A DNA stretch of 64,000 bases from DASYXZ01 sp035308965. GTDB lineage: Bacteria > Acidobacteriota > Terriglobia > UBA7540. Made by a program: the position numbers and the translations under genes. The DNA lies in NCBI GenBank assembly GCA_035308965.1, contig DATGFN010000013.1:1-64000 (forward strand), in the 5' to 3' direction. Below the pieces are notes generated by a model. It was not told where the DNA came from, made no database searches, and worked only from the letters and a program-made list of their open reading frames with translations. Shown here piece by piece: positions 42,934-51,661 of this stretch (position 1 is its first letter; the number at the start of each line of letters is the position of its first letter).

Positions 42934-44148
42934 TTAAGTGGAAACAGCCGCTGCGGCCTTCTCTCCCACCAGTTGTCCGGCCTGGAACCGCGCCGGGGAG
43001 AAAGGGGCAATCAGCTTGGGTGTTTTACCAGTAGCTAGGAGTTCGGCTACGCTTTTTCCAGCGATCGGAGCCGTCTTGAAACCGTAGGTTCCCCAACCAA
43101 CATCCATGTAAAAATTCGCCACCTCCGGCGCCACGCCGATGATTGGAGCGAAATCCGGCGTCATGTCACAGACGCCGGCCCACTGACGCAGCACGCGAAG
43201 GCCATGCAATTGAGGGAATAGTTCGAGAGTATAGGTTGCCATTTGCTCGAGAGTGGGGAGAGTACCTTTCATGCTGTAGGACTGATAGGGATCAATTTCC
43301 GCACCAATCACCAATTCTCCTTTGTCGGTCTGGTTTACGTATACGTGGAGGGTTGCAGAAACGATGACCTTGTCGAGAAACGGCTTCAACGGCTCGGTGA
43401 CACATGCCTGAAGCGGGTGGCTCACGATTTGAAGTGGGACGCCGGCCATCTTCGAGATAAGGGAGGCCCATCCGGCTGTAGCATTCACCACAGCACCGGC
43501 GGCCACTTCTCCTCGATTGGTAAGCACGCTGCGGACTTTGCCGTTTTCAACGTGCATTCCGGTTACCTCGGTGAAGGGGTGGATCTCAATGCCCATGCGA
43601 TCGCAAGCACGCGCGTAGCCCCACACTACCGCGTCGTGGCGGATGATACCTCCGGGTGGATGATACAGAGCGGCCAGCACGGGGAAGCGCGGCCGCTCGC
43701 TGAGATCCATCGCAGGAACCAGGCGGCGAATTTCGTCAGGAAAAATCATCCGGCTATCTATTCCGAGGACCTGGTTGTTTTCAGCGCGCACCCGCAACCC
43801 ATTCACCGCGGAGTCCGTATGTCCAAGCGTCAGGTGCCCGCATTGGCTGAACAACAGATTCCATCCCAGTTCCCGCGACAGCTCTTCGTAAAGTTTTACC
43901 GAGGCCTGGTAAAAGGGAATGCCTTCGGGTGTGCGGTAATTGGAACGAATGATGGCGGTATTACGCCCACTATTGCCGCTTCCCAAGTAGCCCTTTTCGA
44001 GCAGCGCTACGCTGCGAATACCGTGCCGGGAACCCAGGTAATATGCGGTGGCGAGTCCGTGCACACCCGCACCTACTATCACCACGTCGTAGCTCGGCTT
44101 CAAATCGTGGGTGCGCCACATTCGTTCTTTCTTGAATAGTTTCAGCAT
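42934..44148 (-). CDS. soxB: Heterotetrameric sarcosine oxidase/N-methylglutamate dehydrogenase, beta (SoxB-like) subunit
   Basis: Start at ATG 44148 (MLKLFKKERMWRTHDLKP) gives 404 aa, the normal SoxB length; a GTG overlapping the upstream stop (44160) is an alternative. The FAD-binding motif is VVIVGAGVHGLATAYYLG, followed by GSGNSGRNTAIIRSNY, which is diagnostic of the family. RHDAVVWGYARACDRM near residue 180 is the region where heterotetrameric sarcosine oxidases bind FMN covalently through His. The subunit holds the amine-oxidation site. It follows SoxG after eight bases, and the order D-A-G-B differs from the common B-D-A-G. In the methylamine pathway the complex (mgdABCD) oxidises N-methylglutamate to glutamate and methylene-tetrahydrofolate. 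Confidence 0.88.
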   Translation of the reverse strand: MLKLFKKERMWRTHDLKPSYDVVIVGAGVHGLATAYYLGSRHGIRSVALLEKGYLGSGNSGRNTAIIRSNYRTPEGIPFYQASVKLYEELSRELGWNLLFSQCGHLTLGHTDSAVNGLRVRAENNQVLGIDSRMIFPDEIRRLVPAMDLSERPRFPVLAALYHPPGGIIRHDAVVWGYARACDRMGIEIHPFTEVTGMHVENGKVRSVLTNRGEVAAGAVVNATAGWASLISKMAGVPLQIVSHPLQACVTEPLKPFLDKVIVSATLHVYVNQTDKGELVIGAEIDPYQSYSMKGTLPTLEQMATYTLELFPQLHGLRVLRQWAGVCDMTPDFAPIIGVAPEVANFYMDVGWGTYGFKTAPIAGKSVAELLATGKTPKLIAPFSPARFQAGQLVGEKAAAAVST

Positions 44149-44156
44149 GGCGGCGT

Positions 44157-44822
44157 TCACAAATTCAGCAATTGCTGGGTCTGCACTCCAAACGCTGTGA
44201 GATGGAATTCGCGGCCGGCGTGCAGCACGGATTCCCACACGCTCTCGGCGTATTCCCGGCTGACGAGCAGTTGATATGCCGGGATTCCGTCGACGTCACA
44301 CCTCAAGATGATCGCGTGTACGTGGGCCACCCTCGACTGGCCGGAGTCGAGATTTCGGAGCGCGGTCTCGGACAAATTGAGAGACGTCAGCTTGCCCAAA
44401 ACCTGGCGGCATCGAGGGCCGGCAAGCAAAAACTGCGCATAGACGGAAGTGACCTCGGTCACATAGACCGACGGAGGCAGGGCAAGAGCCGCGTCACCCG
44501 TTTCGAGCCTCTGCATGCGATCCATCACCTCGCGCCGTGCTGAAGGATTACAGGTAACCAAAGCATGGAGCGGGCCGAGGTTCAACGAAAATGCGGCTTC
44601 GCCGAGCGCCAGAGGGTTTTTCAGTCCGTAACCCTTCAAATCGAACTTCAACATCCAACTCACGTCGGCCAGGCCAACCGACTCGCGCACGCGCGCAGCA
44701 TCATCTTCCGGCTTAGAGAAGTACGCGGGGACCTGCCAGCCGTGGTGTTCAATCCAGGTGGCGCCGCTTTGCTGGTGTGTGTTGAATAACGCGGTTTGCT
44801 TAATGGGTGGTTTCTCCTTCAC
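44157..44822 (-). CDS. soxG: Sarcosine oxidase/N-methylglutamate dehydrogenase gamma (SoxG-like) subunit
   Basis: The 221-aa product resembles the gamma subunit, a small GcvT-like fold: QQSGATWIEHHGWQVPAYFS near the N-terminus, VRESVGLADVSWMLKFDLKG near residue 45, YAQFLLAGPRCRQVLGKLTS near 130 and VSREYAESVWESVLHAGREF near the end. It lacks the long folate-binding insertions of GcvT, as expected for SoxG. The start overlaps the alpha-subunit stop by four bases (ATGA). Gamma subunits are poorly conserved, so the call relies on the position between alpha and beta as well as on the GcvT-like motifs. Confidence 0.8.
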   Translation of the reverse strand: MKEKPPIKQTALFNTHQQSGATWIEHHGWQVPAYFSKPEDDAARVRESVGLADVSWMLKFDLKGYGLKNPLALGEAAFSLNLGPLHALVTCNPSARREVMDRMQRLETGDAALALPPSVYVTEVTSVYAQFLLAGPRCRQVLGKLTSLNLSETALRNLDSGQSRVAHVHAIILRCDVDGIPAYQLLVSREYAESVWESVLHAGREFHLTAFGVQTQQLLNL

Positions 44823-47476
44823 ATGCGCAGGCGCGCGCCCTCCGGATCATAGAATGCTTGTTGGGTGATGCGCGCGCGAGCCAGACGGCCGCCTACGCGC
44901 ACCTGAATCTCTGCCCCCGGGCGGGCCAGTGCTGCCGGTATCCAAGCCAAACCCACCGCTTTCCAATTCGCCGGGGAGTAGCGGGCGCTGGTAACTCTAC
45001 CCGCCAATTTGCCGTCTACCAGGATTGCTGCTCCATCCTCCGGCAGTTCTCCTTCATTCATGATGAAGCCCGCGAGACTCTGTTTTAATTCCTCGCCCGA
45101 GAGTCGGCGCAGTGCGGCGCGGCCAATAAAGTCTTCTTTGTCTAGCTTCGCCACCCAGCCCATGCCCGCTTCGAAAGGGTTGGTCAAGGCGTCGGTATCG
45201 ACGCCAACGATCACATGTTGCTTTTCGAGGCGAAGCAGGCGCTGGGCTTCCACCGCGAACGGCCTGATCTCGAATTCACTGCCCGCATCGAGCAAAGCTC
45301 TCCACAAGTAGGCGCCGGACTCCGCCGGAAAGTGAATCTCCCAGCCCGTTTCGCCCACAAACCCGATGCGCATCAGCAGCGCCTGGACGCCCGACACTTC
45401 GGCGCGCCGGCAGGCCATGTAGGAGAACGCCTTGGTGTTCAGATCGCAAATTGTCAGCTTAGCAAGAACCTCGCGGGCTTTCGGCCCTGCCAGATTCAGT
45501 GCCGCCAAACCCCCGGTGAGGTTGGTGATGTGAACATCCCAACCCGTGCCGATGAGCCACCACTCCAGCCATTGATGAACAAATTCGAGATTTCCCGTTG
45601 TCGTAGTAATAAAGAAGTGGTCGTCGCTCAGCCGGGAGACGGTGCCATCATCGAGCATAATCCCTGCTTCGTCGCAAAGGACGGCGTAGCGCACGCGCCC
45701 CGGGCGAAGATCAGACAATCTCCCGGCGTAGACCTTATCGAGAAGCTTACCGCAGTCCCGGCCTTTGACATCGAGCTTACCCAGCGTGCTGACGTCGATC
45801 AGCCCCACACGCTCACGAACGGCGCGATATTCCTCCTTGACACACACCTTTTCTTCGGAGCTTGATGAAGTCTTGTAGAAGCGGGGACGTTTCCACTCCC
45901 CCATGTCCATCCAGACCGCTTGAAGTGCATCGTGCTCATAATGCATAGGAGTGCGCCGAGTGGGATGATGGCGCGCTCCGGCCAGTGCGCCCAGCGTCAC
46001 CGATGGGTTGGGGGGACGGGACGTGGTGGTGCCCGTTCCACCCATGCTCCGCTGAGTCTCGTGAGCGCAAATGCCGATGCTGGACAACTGGCACATCCGT
46101 CCCTGGCAGGGGCCCATCGTCGCGGTGGTGTAGCGCTTCAGAGTTTCGATATGATCGAAGCCTTCGGCAATCGCATCCTGAAGGTCCTGCGAAGTCACAT
46201 CGTTGCAAACGCAAACAAACACCCGCTTACTGGCCGCCACTCGCTCGGGAGGCAGCGGCGAAGCGGCAATGAAAGACGCCCCAGTCACGTCGCCGACCGC
46301 AAAAACATGCGGAGGTAAGTCGACAGGAATAAATGCTCCCTTGCCGCCATCCCATTCCAGGCGCGCGCCCGCCTGGGATAGGAGGCCTGCGTCGGGTACG
46401 CGATGACCGCACACCACCACCAGGTCGCAGCGCAAATTTTCGTTCTTCGTCTGGACGCCGGTCACTCGCCCCTTCCCGGTGGCGGCGATCACGGATTCCG
46501 GCGGCACGGTAGCTGCGACTCGAATCCCCGCTTCACCCAGATCAGATACCAATTCTTCACTTCGTCCGCCGCTTCCAATCACTACAGCCACTTTGCCCGG
46601 CGCCACGCCGTGCAGGCGAATCAGGCGTTGCACCGCGCTCGATAGCATGATTCCTACCAGATCGTTGTTCCGAAATAGCAGGGGCGCCTCGTAAGCGCCG
46701 GTAGCAATCACCACTTGCCGCGCCCGAAGGTGGATCAGCCGCTCGGCTGCCTCGGGATGTGGTTTGGATTGCACGATCCCCAGCAGATTTCCCTCGTACA
46801 GACCAAAACAATAACTGCCTTGAAGCACCTCGACGTTCGCAAGCTTGTGAACCTGAGCAATAAGTTCACCAGCTGCAACGCGCGAGCTTTTTGAATAGCG
46901 CAGGTGCCCTCCAAGCGCGGGCTGGTCATCGATCAGCAACACCTGTTCGCCGCGGGTCCCAAGCTCTATCGCTTTCTGCAAGCCCGCCGGGCCGCCTCCG
47001 ATAATCGCCACCTCCGCATGCCTGTAACCATGTTCGTATTCGCCCGCTTCAGTTCCGACCAGCGGAGGCACACCCAGCCCGGCGATCTTGCGAATGTAGG
47101 GTTCGGCGGCGTGCCACATACTGGGGTGGGTCATCGTTTTGTAATACCACCCCACCGGCATCAGCCAATCGAACTGTTGCGCGATGGAGAGCCAGTCGTG
47201 ATCGAGCGAGGGATAGGCATTCTGGTGCGCCACTTGCATTCCGGGGCGTACGGGTGTCATGCAGGTGCGCACGTTGGGCACTCCGTCTACATTCATCAGG
47301 CAGTTGGGGCACTTACCGGACAAGCAAAGCAAGCCTCGTGGCCGATGGTATTTGAAGCTGCGCGTAAAAATGCGCTGCCCCGATCGATACAGGGCGGAAG
47401 CTACGGTGTCGCCGGCACGCGCTTCCACGGGCTTACCGCAAAATTCGAACTTGATCGTATGGGAGTGTTCGTCCAC
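44819..47476 (-). CDS. soxA: Sarcosine oxidase/N-methylglutamate dehydrogenase alpha (SoxA-like) subunit
   Basis: The 885-aa protein is a chain of domains. An N-terminal 2Fe-2S-ferredoxin-like segment (about 1-100; FKYHRPRGLLCLSGKCPNCL) precedes an NAD/FAD domain with AIIGGGPAGLQKAIELG near residue 157. Next is a BFD-like segment from FVCVCNDVTSQD to MGPCQGRMC near 420-460, then a C-terminal GcvT-like tetrahydrofolate-binding domain (about 560-885; IDVSTLGKLDVKG, LLRLEKQHVIVGVDTD). The four Cys of the BFD segment have the spacing CxC-x33-CxxxxC, suitable for an iron-sulfur cluster. It lies two bases after the delta gene. With B, D and G it should pass the N-methyl carbon to tetrahydrofolate. 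Confidence 0.9.
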   Translation of the reverse strand: MDEHSHTIKFEFCGKPVEARAGDTVASALYRSGQRIFTRSFKYHRPRGLLCLSGKCPNCLMNVDGVPNVRTCMTPVRPGMQVAHQNAYPSLDHDWLSIAQQFDWLMPVGWYYKTMTHPSMWHAAEPYIRKIAGLGVPPLVGTEAGEYEHGYRHAEVAIIGGGPAGLQKAIELGTRGEQVLLIDDQPALGGHLRYSKSSRVAAGELIAQVHKLANVEVLQGSYCFGLYEGNLLGIVQSKPHPEAAERLIHLRARQVVIATGAYEAPLLFRNNDLVGIMLSSAVQRLIRLHGVAPGKVAVVIGSGGRSEELVSDLGEAGIRVAATVPPESVIAATGKGRVTGVQTKNENLRCDLVVVCGHRVPDAGLLSQAGARLEWDGGKGAFIPVDLPPHVFAVGDVTGASFIAASPLPPERVAASKRVFVCVCNDVTSQDLQDAIAEGFDHIETLKRYTTATMGPCQGRMCQLSSIGICAHETQRSMGGTGTTTSRPPNPSVTLGALAGARHHPTRRTPMHYEHDALQAVWMDMGEWKRPRFYKTSSSSEEKVCVKEEYRAVRERVGLIDVSTLGKLDVKGRDCGKLLDKVYAGRLSDLRPGRVRYAVLCDEAGIMLDDGTVSRLSDDHFFITTTTGNLEFVHQWLEWWLIGTGWDVHITNLTGGLAALNLAGPKAREVLAKLTICDLNTKAFSYMACRRAEVSGVQALLMRIGFVGETGWEIHFPAESGAYLWRALLDAGSEFEIRPFAVEAQRLLRLEKQHVIVGVDTDALTNPFEAGMGWVAKLDKEDFIGRAALRRLSGEELKQSLAGFIMNEGELPEDGAAILVDGKLAGRVTSARYSPANWKAVGLAWIPAALARPGAEIQVRVGGRLARARITQQAFYDPEGARLRM

Positions 47477-47478
47477 GC

Positions 47479-47733
47479 TTACCTTTCAGGGAAGAATGTT
47501 TCGAAAACTTCGTTGGTGATCGTGTTCCTCTGTGCCTGCAACCACTGGCCGCAGCCGGAGCGGTGATTCCACCATTCCTTCTGCACGCCCGCCGTATTGG
47601 TCTTGGTGTAGCTGTAATGGATCCAGTCCGCTTCCGGCGCGTCCGGGGCGGGGCGCTGTTTCACCTCGCCGCCAAAACGGAATTCATAGACGCTGCGATC
47701 GCCGCAATGAGGGCAGTGTAATAGGAATGACAC
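47479..47733 (-). CDS. soxD: Sarcosine oxidase/N-methylglutamate dehydrogenase delta (SoxD-like) subunit
   Basis: The start is a GTG at 47733 preceded by AAGAGGAG at nine bases, giving 84 aa; a much longer frame upstream is only the shadow of the glutamate-synthase-like gene. LLHCPHCGDRSVYEFRFGGE supplies a CxxC pair, and NHRSGCGQWLQAQRNTI the remaining His and Cys of the zinc site, both diagnostic for the delta subunit. It is the smallest of the four subunits and probably structural. It lies 14 bases after mgsC and two bases before the alpha gene, linking the NMG synthase and dehydrogenase parts of the operon. Confidence 0.9.
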   Translation of the reverse strand: MSFLLHCPHCGDRSVYEFRFGGEVKQRPAPDAPEADWIHYSYTKTNTAGVQKEWWNHRSGCGQWLQAQRNTITNEVFETFFPER

Positions 47734-47747
47734 GCGGAACGCTCCTC

Positions 47748-49079
47748 TTAGATTCCAAAAATCTTTTTTGTCCCCGCTAGTGGAATTCCACAGATAGCAG
47801 AGGCTTCCATCGAGAGAGCCGCCATGTCTTCCGGCTCGAGATCGTGGACATCCGACTTGCCGCAGGCACGAGCCAGCATCTGGATCTCCAAGGTCATCAC
47901 GCGCAAAAAACTGGCTACACGTTCGGCCGCCTGTTCGATGTCGAGCCGCTGCATCAACTCCGGATCCTGAGTGGTAATGCCCACTGGGCAGCGTCCGGTA
48001 TGGCAATGGTGGCAGTAGCCTGGTGCGGTGCCCAGCTTGTGGTAATCGTCAACGTGCAGCGCCTTGTTGCAGTTCAGGGCAATCAGGGCCGCGGTGCCAA
48101 TGTAGACGGCGTCTGCTCCCAGAGCCATCGCCTTGGCCGCGTCCACTCCATCGCGAATGCCGCCCGCAATAATCAGTTGCACTTCGCCATAGAGTCCGCA
48201 ATCCTCCAGGGCCGCGCGCGCCTCGCACACCGCCGCCAGAGTCGGGATGCCGGTGTGCTCCTGGAGAATCGCGGGAGATGCTCCGGTACCACCTTCCATG
48301 CCGTCCACGACGACGACATCCGCACCAGCCTTGGCCGCGAGCTTCACGTCATCAAAGACGCGGCTGGCGCCCATCTTTACGAAGATGGGCACCTGATAGT
48401 CAGTCGCTTCCCGCAGCTCGTCGATTTTGATAATCATGTCGTCCGGCCCCAGCATGTCCGGATGCCGCGCCGGACTACGCTGGTCCACGCCGACCGGCAG
48501 ATCGCGTTGCCTGGCGATAGTGTCTGACACTTTCGAGCCGAGCAACAAACCACCGGTTCCGGGCTTGGCGCCCTGACCGATGGTCAACTCGATGGCATCG
48601 GCCCGCCGCATGTCGTGAACGTTGATCCCGTAGCGCGAGGGCAGTACTTCGTAGACCAGCGTTTTGCTGTTCTCGCGCTCCGCCGGCAACATTCCGCCGT
48701 CCCCTGTCGTGTTGGATGACCCCACCGCGGAGGCGCCGCGCGCCAGGCCCACTTTGGCATTGTAAGAGAGCGCTCCCCAGCTCATCCCGGTAATCATCAC
48801 CGGAATATCAAGTGCAATCGGCTTGCGGGCAAAACGCTTTCCGAGCACTGTCTTGGTGGAACATTTTTCCCGGTAACCCTCGAGAGGAATCCGAGTGAGC
48901 GAGCAAGGAAGAAAAGTGAGATCGTCAAAGGTCGCCCATCGCCGCTGGCGCAGCGTGCCATAGCCACGGATGCGGTACAGACCCGTTTCCGCCTTGGTCT
49001 GGATATCCTCGATCACGGCGGGCTGGAAGATACCGCTCGCTTGCAGCGTCTGCCCCGGGGTTTCAGAATCGTCAGACAT
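47748..49079 (-). CDS. mgsC: N-methylglutamate synthase subunit C; FMN-binding glutamate-synthase-like protein
   Basis: The 443-aa protein is an FMN-binding glutamate-synthase central domain. Key parts are MITGMSWGALSYNAKVGLAR near residue 95 (start of the barrel), VVVDGMEGGTGASPAILQEH near 255 (FMN/loop), IIAGGIRDGVDAAKAMALGA near 305 and CHHCHTGRCPVGITTQ near 365, whose cysteines match the 3Fe-4S ligand motif of glutamate synthase. It lacks the glutaminase domain, which here is a separate gene. With MgsA and MgsB it converts methylamine and glutamate, or gamma-glutamylmethylamide, to N-methylglutamate. It starts three bases after mgsB stops. Confidence 0.9.
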   Translation of the reverse strand: MSDDSETPGQTLQASGIFQPAVIEDIQTKAETGLYRIRGYGTLRQRRWATFDDLTFLPCSLTRIPLEGYREKCSTKTVLGKRFARKPIALDIPVMITGMSWGALSYNAKVGLARGASAVGSSNTTGDGGMLPAERENSKTLVYEVLPSRYGINVHDMRRADAIELTIGQGAKPGTGGLLLGSKVSDTIARQRDLPVGVDQRSPARHPDMLGPDDMIIKIDELREATDYQVPIFVKMGASRVFDDVKLAAKAGADVVVVDGMEGGTGASPAILQEHTGIPTLAAVCEARAALEDCGLYGEVQLIIAGGIRDGVDAAKAMALGADAVYIGTAALIALNCNKALHVDDYHKLGTAPGYCHHCHTGRCPVGITTQDPELMQRLDIEQAAERVASFLRVMTLEIQMLARACGKSDVHDLEPEDMAALSMEASAICGIPLAGTKKIFGI

Positions 49080-49082
49080 CGA

Positions 49083-49793
49083 TCAGAGGGCCTCCTGCCA
49101 GGTTTTCCATTCTCGCTTGTCGAAGTTCCATAGCTTTCGTCCCGAGACAACCTTTTTGAAGTTGCGGCCCGCCGGCTTGCTCTTGCGAAGTTCGGGGGGA
49201 AGGTGTTTTGCCAGCGTCGAGTCGAGAAGCTCGGCATCCGCCGTGCTGGGCTCTTCTATCACGGCGTCAGTGCCCAATTCAGTAATTCGCCCGCCCACAA
49301 AACAAACTGTTTCGTACATCGAATCGGCAAAAGCTTCGCCCGCATCGCCGCAGACGATGATGGTCCCCTTCTGTCCCATGAAACCAGCCATATAGCCGCA
49401 ATTACCGGCAACCAGCACGGTTCCACCCTTCATCGATACACCGAGACGCGCGGCTGCATCTTGGTGGACCACTACGGTTCCTCCCCGGATGGCGGCGGCC
49501 GCCCCGTTGCCAACGTTGCCGCGCACCACAACTTGGCCGTTCATCATCGATTCCGCCAGCCCCCACCCGGCACTGCCGGCAATCTCAAAGTTGGGGCCGT
49601 CAATCAAGCCGCCACAGTAATATCCGACGCTTCCGTCCAAGCGGATGGCAACCGGTTCGAGAATGGCCACGCCCAGGTTGTGCCGGGCGCCCGGATTGCG
49701 TACCAGAATCTCGGTTGCTCCTTGTTTGATCTGTTGCTTGATCTCGGCGTTGATTTCCTGCGTGGAACGGCCATCGCAATTTACCTCTCCCAT
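49083..49793 (-). CDS. mgsB: N-methylglutamate synthase subunit B; glutamate synthase GXGXG domain protein
   Basis: The 236-aa protein is a stand-alone glutamate-synthase alpha-subunit C-terminal domain: a right-handed beta-helix with regularly spaced glycines. Repeats such as SVGYYCGGLIDGPNFEIAGS, GQVVVRGNVGNGAAAAIRGG and VLVAGNCGYMAGFMGQKGTI show the GXGXG periodicity. There is no signal peptide. It overlaps the end of mgsA by 13 bases and is followed by mgsC after three bases, giving the order A-B-C seen in known N-methylglutamate synthase operons. It has no catalytic residues of its own. Confidence 0.9.
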   Translation of the reverse strand: MGEVNCDGRSTQEINAEIKQQIKQGATEILVRNPGARHNLGVAILEPVAIRLDGSVGYYCGGLIDGPNFEIAGSAGWGLAESMMNGQVVVRGNVGNGAAAAIRGGTVVVHQDAAARLGVSMKGGTVLVAGNCGYMAGFMGQKGTIIVCGDAGEAFADSMYETVCFVGGRITELGTDAVIEEPSTADAELLDSTLAKHLPPELRKSKPAGRNFKKVVSGRKLWNFDKREWKTWQEAL

Positions 49794-50689
49794 ACTCGCA
49801 CCTCTTTCACTTCGGCCTCGCGGACTTGATAGGCGCCGGGCAGGGCGGAGCGTATCGCGATTTCTTCATTCGCAACTGCAACGAAACCATCCGTCTCGGC
49901 CCAAAGAAGGGGCTTGAGCGCGAAGGGATCTTTTACGAAGCCGAATTGGGTTGCAGTGGCTACCAGGCAACTGAAGGAGCCATCGAGGTCGCGCAACATG
50001 GCGTGCAGCGAATCTTCCAGGGTGCGGCCCTTGCCAAGCTGGTCGCTGAGATAAATCGCCACGACCTCGGAATCGTTCTCCGTGTAGAAACGGATGCCGC
50101 GCTGCTGATAAACCCGCCGGAGTTTGTGATAATTCGTGATGTGGCCGTTGTGAACGATCGCCAAATCCGGGCGACCGTGGCTCCAAAATGGTTGTGAGTG
50201 GCTGAGGTCCACGCGAGACTCGGTGGAAAGCCGGGTATGCCCCAGGCCGTGGGTGCCGCAAAATTGCGCGATAGCGTAAGTCTGTTCCAGATTGGCGGGA
50301 GAGCCCACTTGCTTCACGATCTCCAAGTTACGGCCCACGCTCACCACTTCCATTTCTCCATCCGAGCGTTCGATGGAGGCGATCAAATTCGTCAAGTCGA
50401 TTCCACCATCAACGACAAATCGGGCGTACGCGGCCACCGTGGAGAACTCGCGCGCGCCGGCTCCGATTGATTTAAGGAGACCTGAAAGCCGCTCGGCGCG
50501 CAGAGCAGATTCCCCGTGATTTCCGAGCTTGACCTTGACAACGAAATGGCCGTTGGTGGACGGCCCGAACAAAGCGACTCCGGCGGAATCGGGCCCTCGG
50601 CAGGCGAGGGCCGTGAGCATATCCAGGAGGACCCGGCCCAACCCGGAGTGTTCTTTTGTCTTGTCCAGAAACCCGGCGATTCCGCACAT
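49781..50689 (-). CDS. mgsA: N-methylglutamate synthase subunit A; class II glutamine amidotransferase
   Basis: The 302-aa product starts MCGIAGFLDKTKEH: the N-terminal Cys2 is the nucleophile of class II (Ntn) amidotransferases after removal of Met. GLGHTRLSTESRVDLSHSQP near residue 150 and IVHNGHITNYHKLRRVYQQ near 178 hold the Arg, Asn and Gly substrate-site residues. There is no synthetase domain, so it is the amidotransferase part of a split glutamate-synthase-like enzyme. It is the first gene of the - strand unit that runs to gmaS, and it lies back-to-back with purU with only 64 bases between. Confidence 0.9.
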   Translation of the reverse strand: MCGIAGFLDKTKEHSGLGRVLLDMLTALACRGPDSAGVALFGPSTNGHFVVKVKLGNHGESALRAERLSGLLKSIGAGAREFSTVAAYARFVVDGGIDLTNLIASIERSDGEMEVVSVGRNLEIVKQVGSPANLEQTYAIAQFCGTHGLGHTRLSTESRVDLSHSQPFWSHGRPDLAIVHNGHITNYHKLRRVYQQRGIRFYTENDSEVVAIYLSDQLGKGRTLEDSLHAMLRDLDGSFSCLVATATQFGFVKDPFALKPLLWAETDGFVAVANEEIAIRSALPGAYQVREAEVKEVRVWER

Positions 50690-50698
50690 AATTTAACT

Positions 50699-50753
50699 CT
50701 TGTTTCTAAGGCGGGTATTCTATTAGTATACTTGGCGTATTGCAAGAGAAATC
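50699..50753. promoter_or_regulatory. Divergent promoter/operator region between mgsA and purU with phased GTAT repeats
   Basis: Only 64 bases separate mgsA (-) from purU (+). Within them GTAT occurs at 50715, 50726 and 50737, exactly 11 bases apart, about one helical turn. On the - strand TATACT (50730 to 50725) is a good -10 for mgsA; on the + strand TTGTTT (50699-50704) and TAGTAT (50723-50728) form a moderate pair for purU, 18 bases apart. A GntR/FCD regulator is encoded downstream of purU, so this is a plausible operator. Binding is inference. Confidence 0.4.
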
Positions 50754-51638
50754 TTGGAGACCAATTTGACTGGAACGCAACAGCGTCCGAACACTGCCAT
50801 CCTTCTAATAGATTGTCCCGACCGCAAAGGAATCGTGGCCGCTATTGCGAACTTCCTCTTCAACCACGGTGGGAACATTCTGCACGCAGACCAGCACCAG
50901 GACAACAAAGTGGGCCGGTTTTTCATGCGTGTCGAGTGGGATCTGAAAGAGTTCGACTTAGGTCAGGAGGATCTTCGCAAACACTTTGAGGCGATTGCGC
51001 GGGAATTCCAAATGGACTGGCGGGCGGAGTATTCCCACGATCTTCCCGCCATGGCGCTTTTTGTGTCCAGCTATCTTCACTGCCTGGTGGACCTGCTGCA
51101 CCGCTACAAAATGGGTGAGCTGAAATGCAGAATCCCACTGATCATCAGTAATCATCGTGAAGCCCGGACGCTGGCGGAGTTTTACGGCATTCCTTACCAT
51201 CAAATCCCGGTTGACCCGGCCCATAAGGCGGAGGCGGAGGGGGCGCAACGCGAACTGCTCGATCGCCACGCCATCGAATTGATAGTCCTGGCCCGCTACA
51301 TGCAGATCCTTTCGCCGGATTTTGTGGCGCGCTATCCGCGGCGGATCATTAACGTGCATCACTCCTTCTTGCCAGCCTTTAGCGGCGCGCGACCCCATTA
51401 CGCGGCGTTCGAGCGAGGCGTGAAGCTGATCGGCGCCACCAGCCATTATGTTACGGACACGCTGGATGACGGACCGATTATTGAACAGGACATAGCCCGT
51501 ATTTCGCATCGCGATCAGGTGGAGGATCTCAGTGAGAAAGGGCGCGACTTGGAGCGGGTAGTTCTGGCCCGCGCGGTTCGATGGCACCTGGAACATCGCA
51601 TCCTGTGCTATGGCAACAAGACTGTCGTTTTTGATTGA
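50754..51638 (+). CDS. purU: Formyltetrahydrofolate deformylase (PurU)
   Basis: The 294-aa protein has an N-terminal ACT domain (ILLIDCPDRKGIVAAIANFL near residue 16) followed by a formyltransferase-like domain with RIINVHHSFLPAFSGARPHY near 198 and YVTDTLDDGPIIEQDIARIS near 233; these contain the conserved Asn, His and Asp. It hydrolyses 10-formyl-tetrahydrofolate to formate and tetrahydrofolate. Next to a methyl-group-oxidising NMG dehydrogenase it would close the C1 branch by recycling tetrahydrofolate. The start is a TTG (50754); a TTG at 50766 has GGAG six bases upstream and is a good alternative. The next gene starts after 23 bases. Confidence 0.9.
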   Translation: METNLTGTQQRPNTAILLIDCPDRKGIVAAIANFLFNHGGNILHADQHQDNKVGRFFMRVEWDLKEFDLGQEDLRKHFEAIAREFQMDWRAEYSHDLPAMALFVSSYLHCLVDLLHRYKMGELKCRIPLIISNHREARTLAEFYGIPYHQIPVDPAHKAEAEGAQRELLDRHAIELIVLARYMQILSPDFVARYPRRIINVHHSFLPAFSGARPHYAAFERGVKLIGATSHYVTDTLDDGPIIEQDIARISHRDQVEDLSEKGRDLERVVLARAVRWHLEHRILCYGNKTVVFD

Positions 51639-51661
51639 AGGCGAGACGGAGGAGAAACTCG

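Noticed and set aside
47734..48006. N-terminal extension of the SoxD-like protein
   Set aside because: The extension is antiparallel-frame shadow of the mgsC gene; SoxD proteins are about 80-100 aa and a GTG with a good ribosome-binding site starts the zinc-ribbon sequence.
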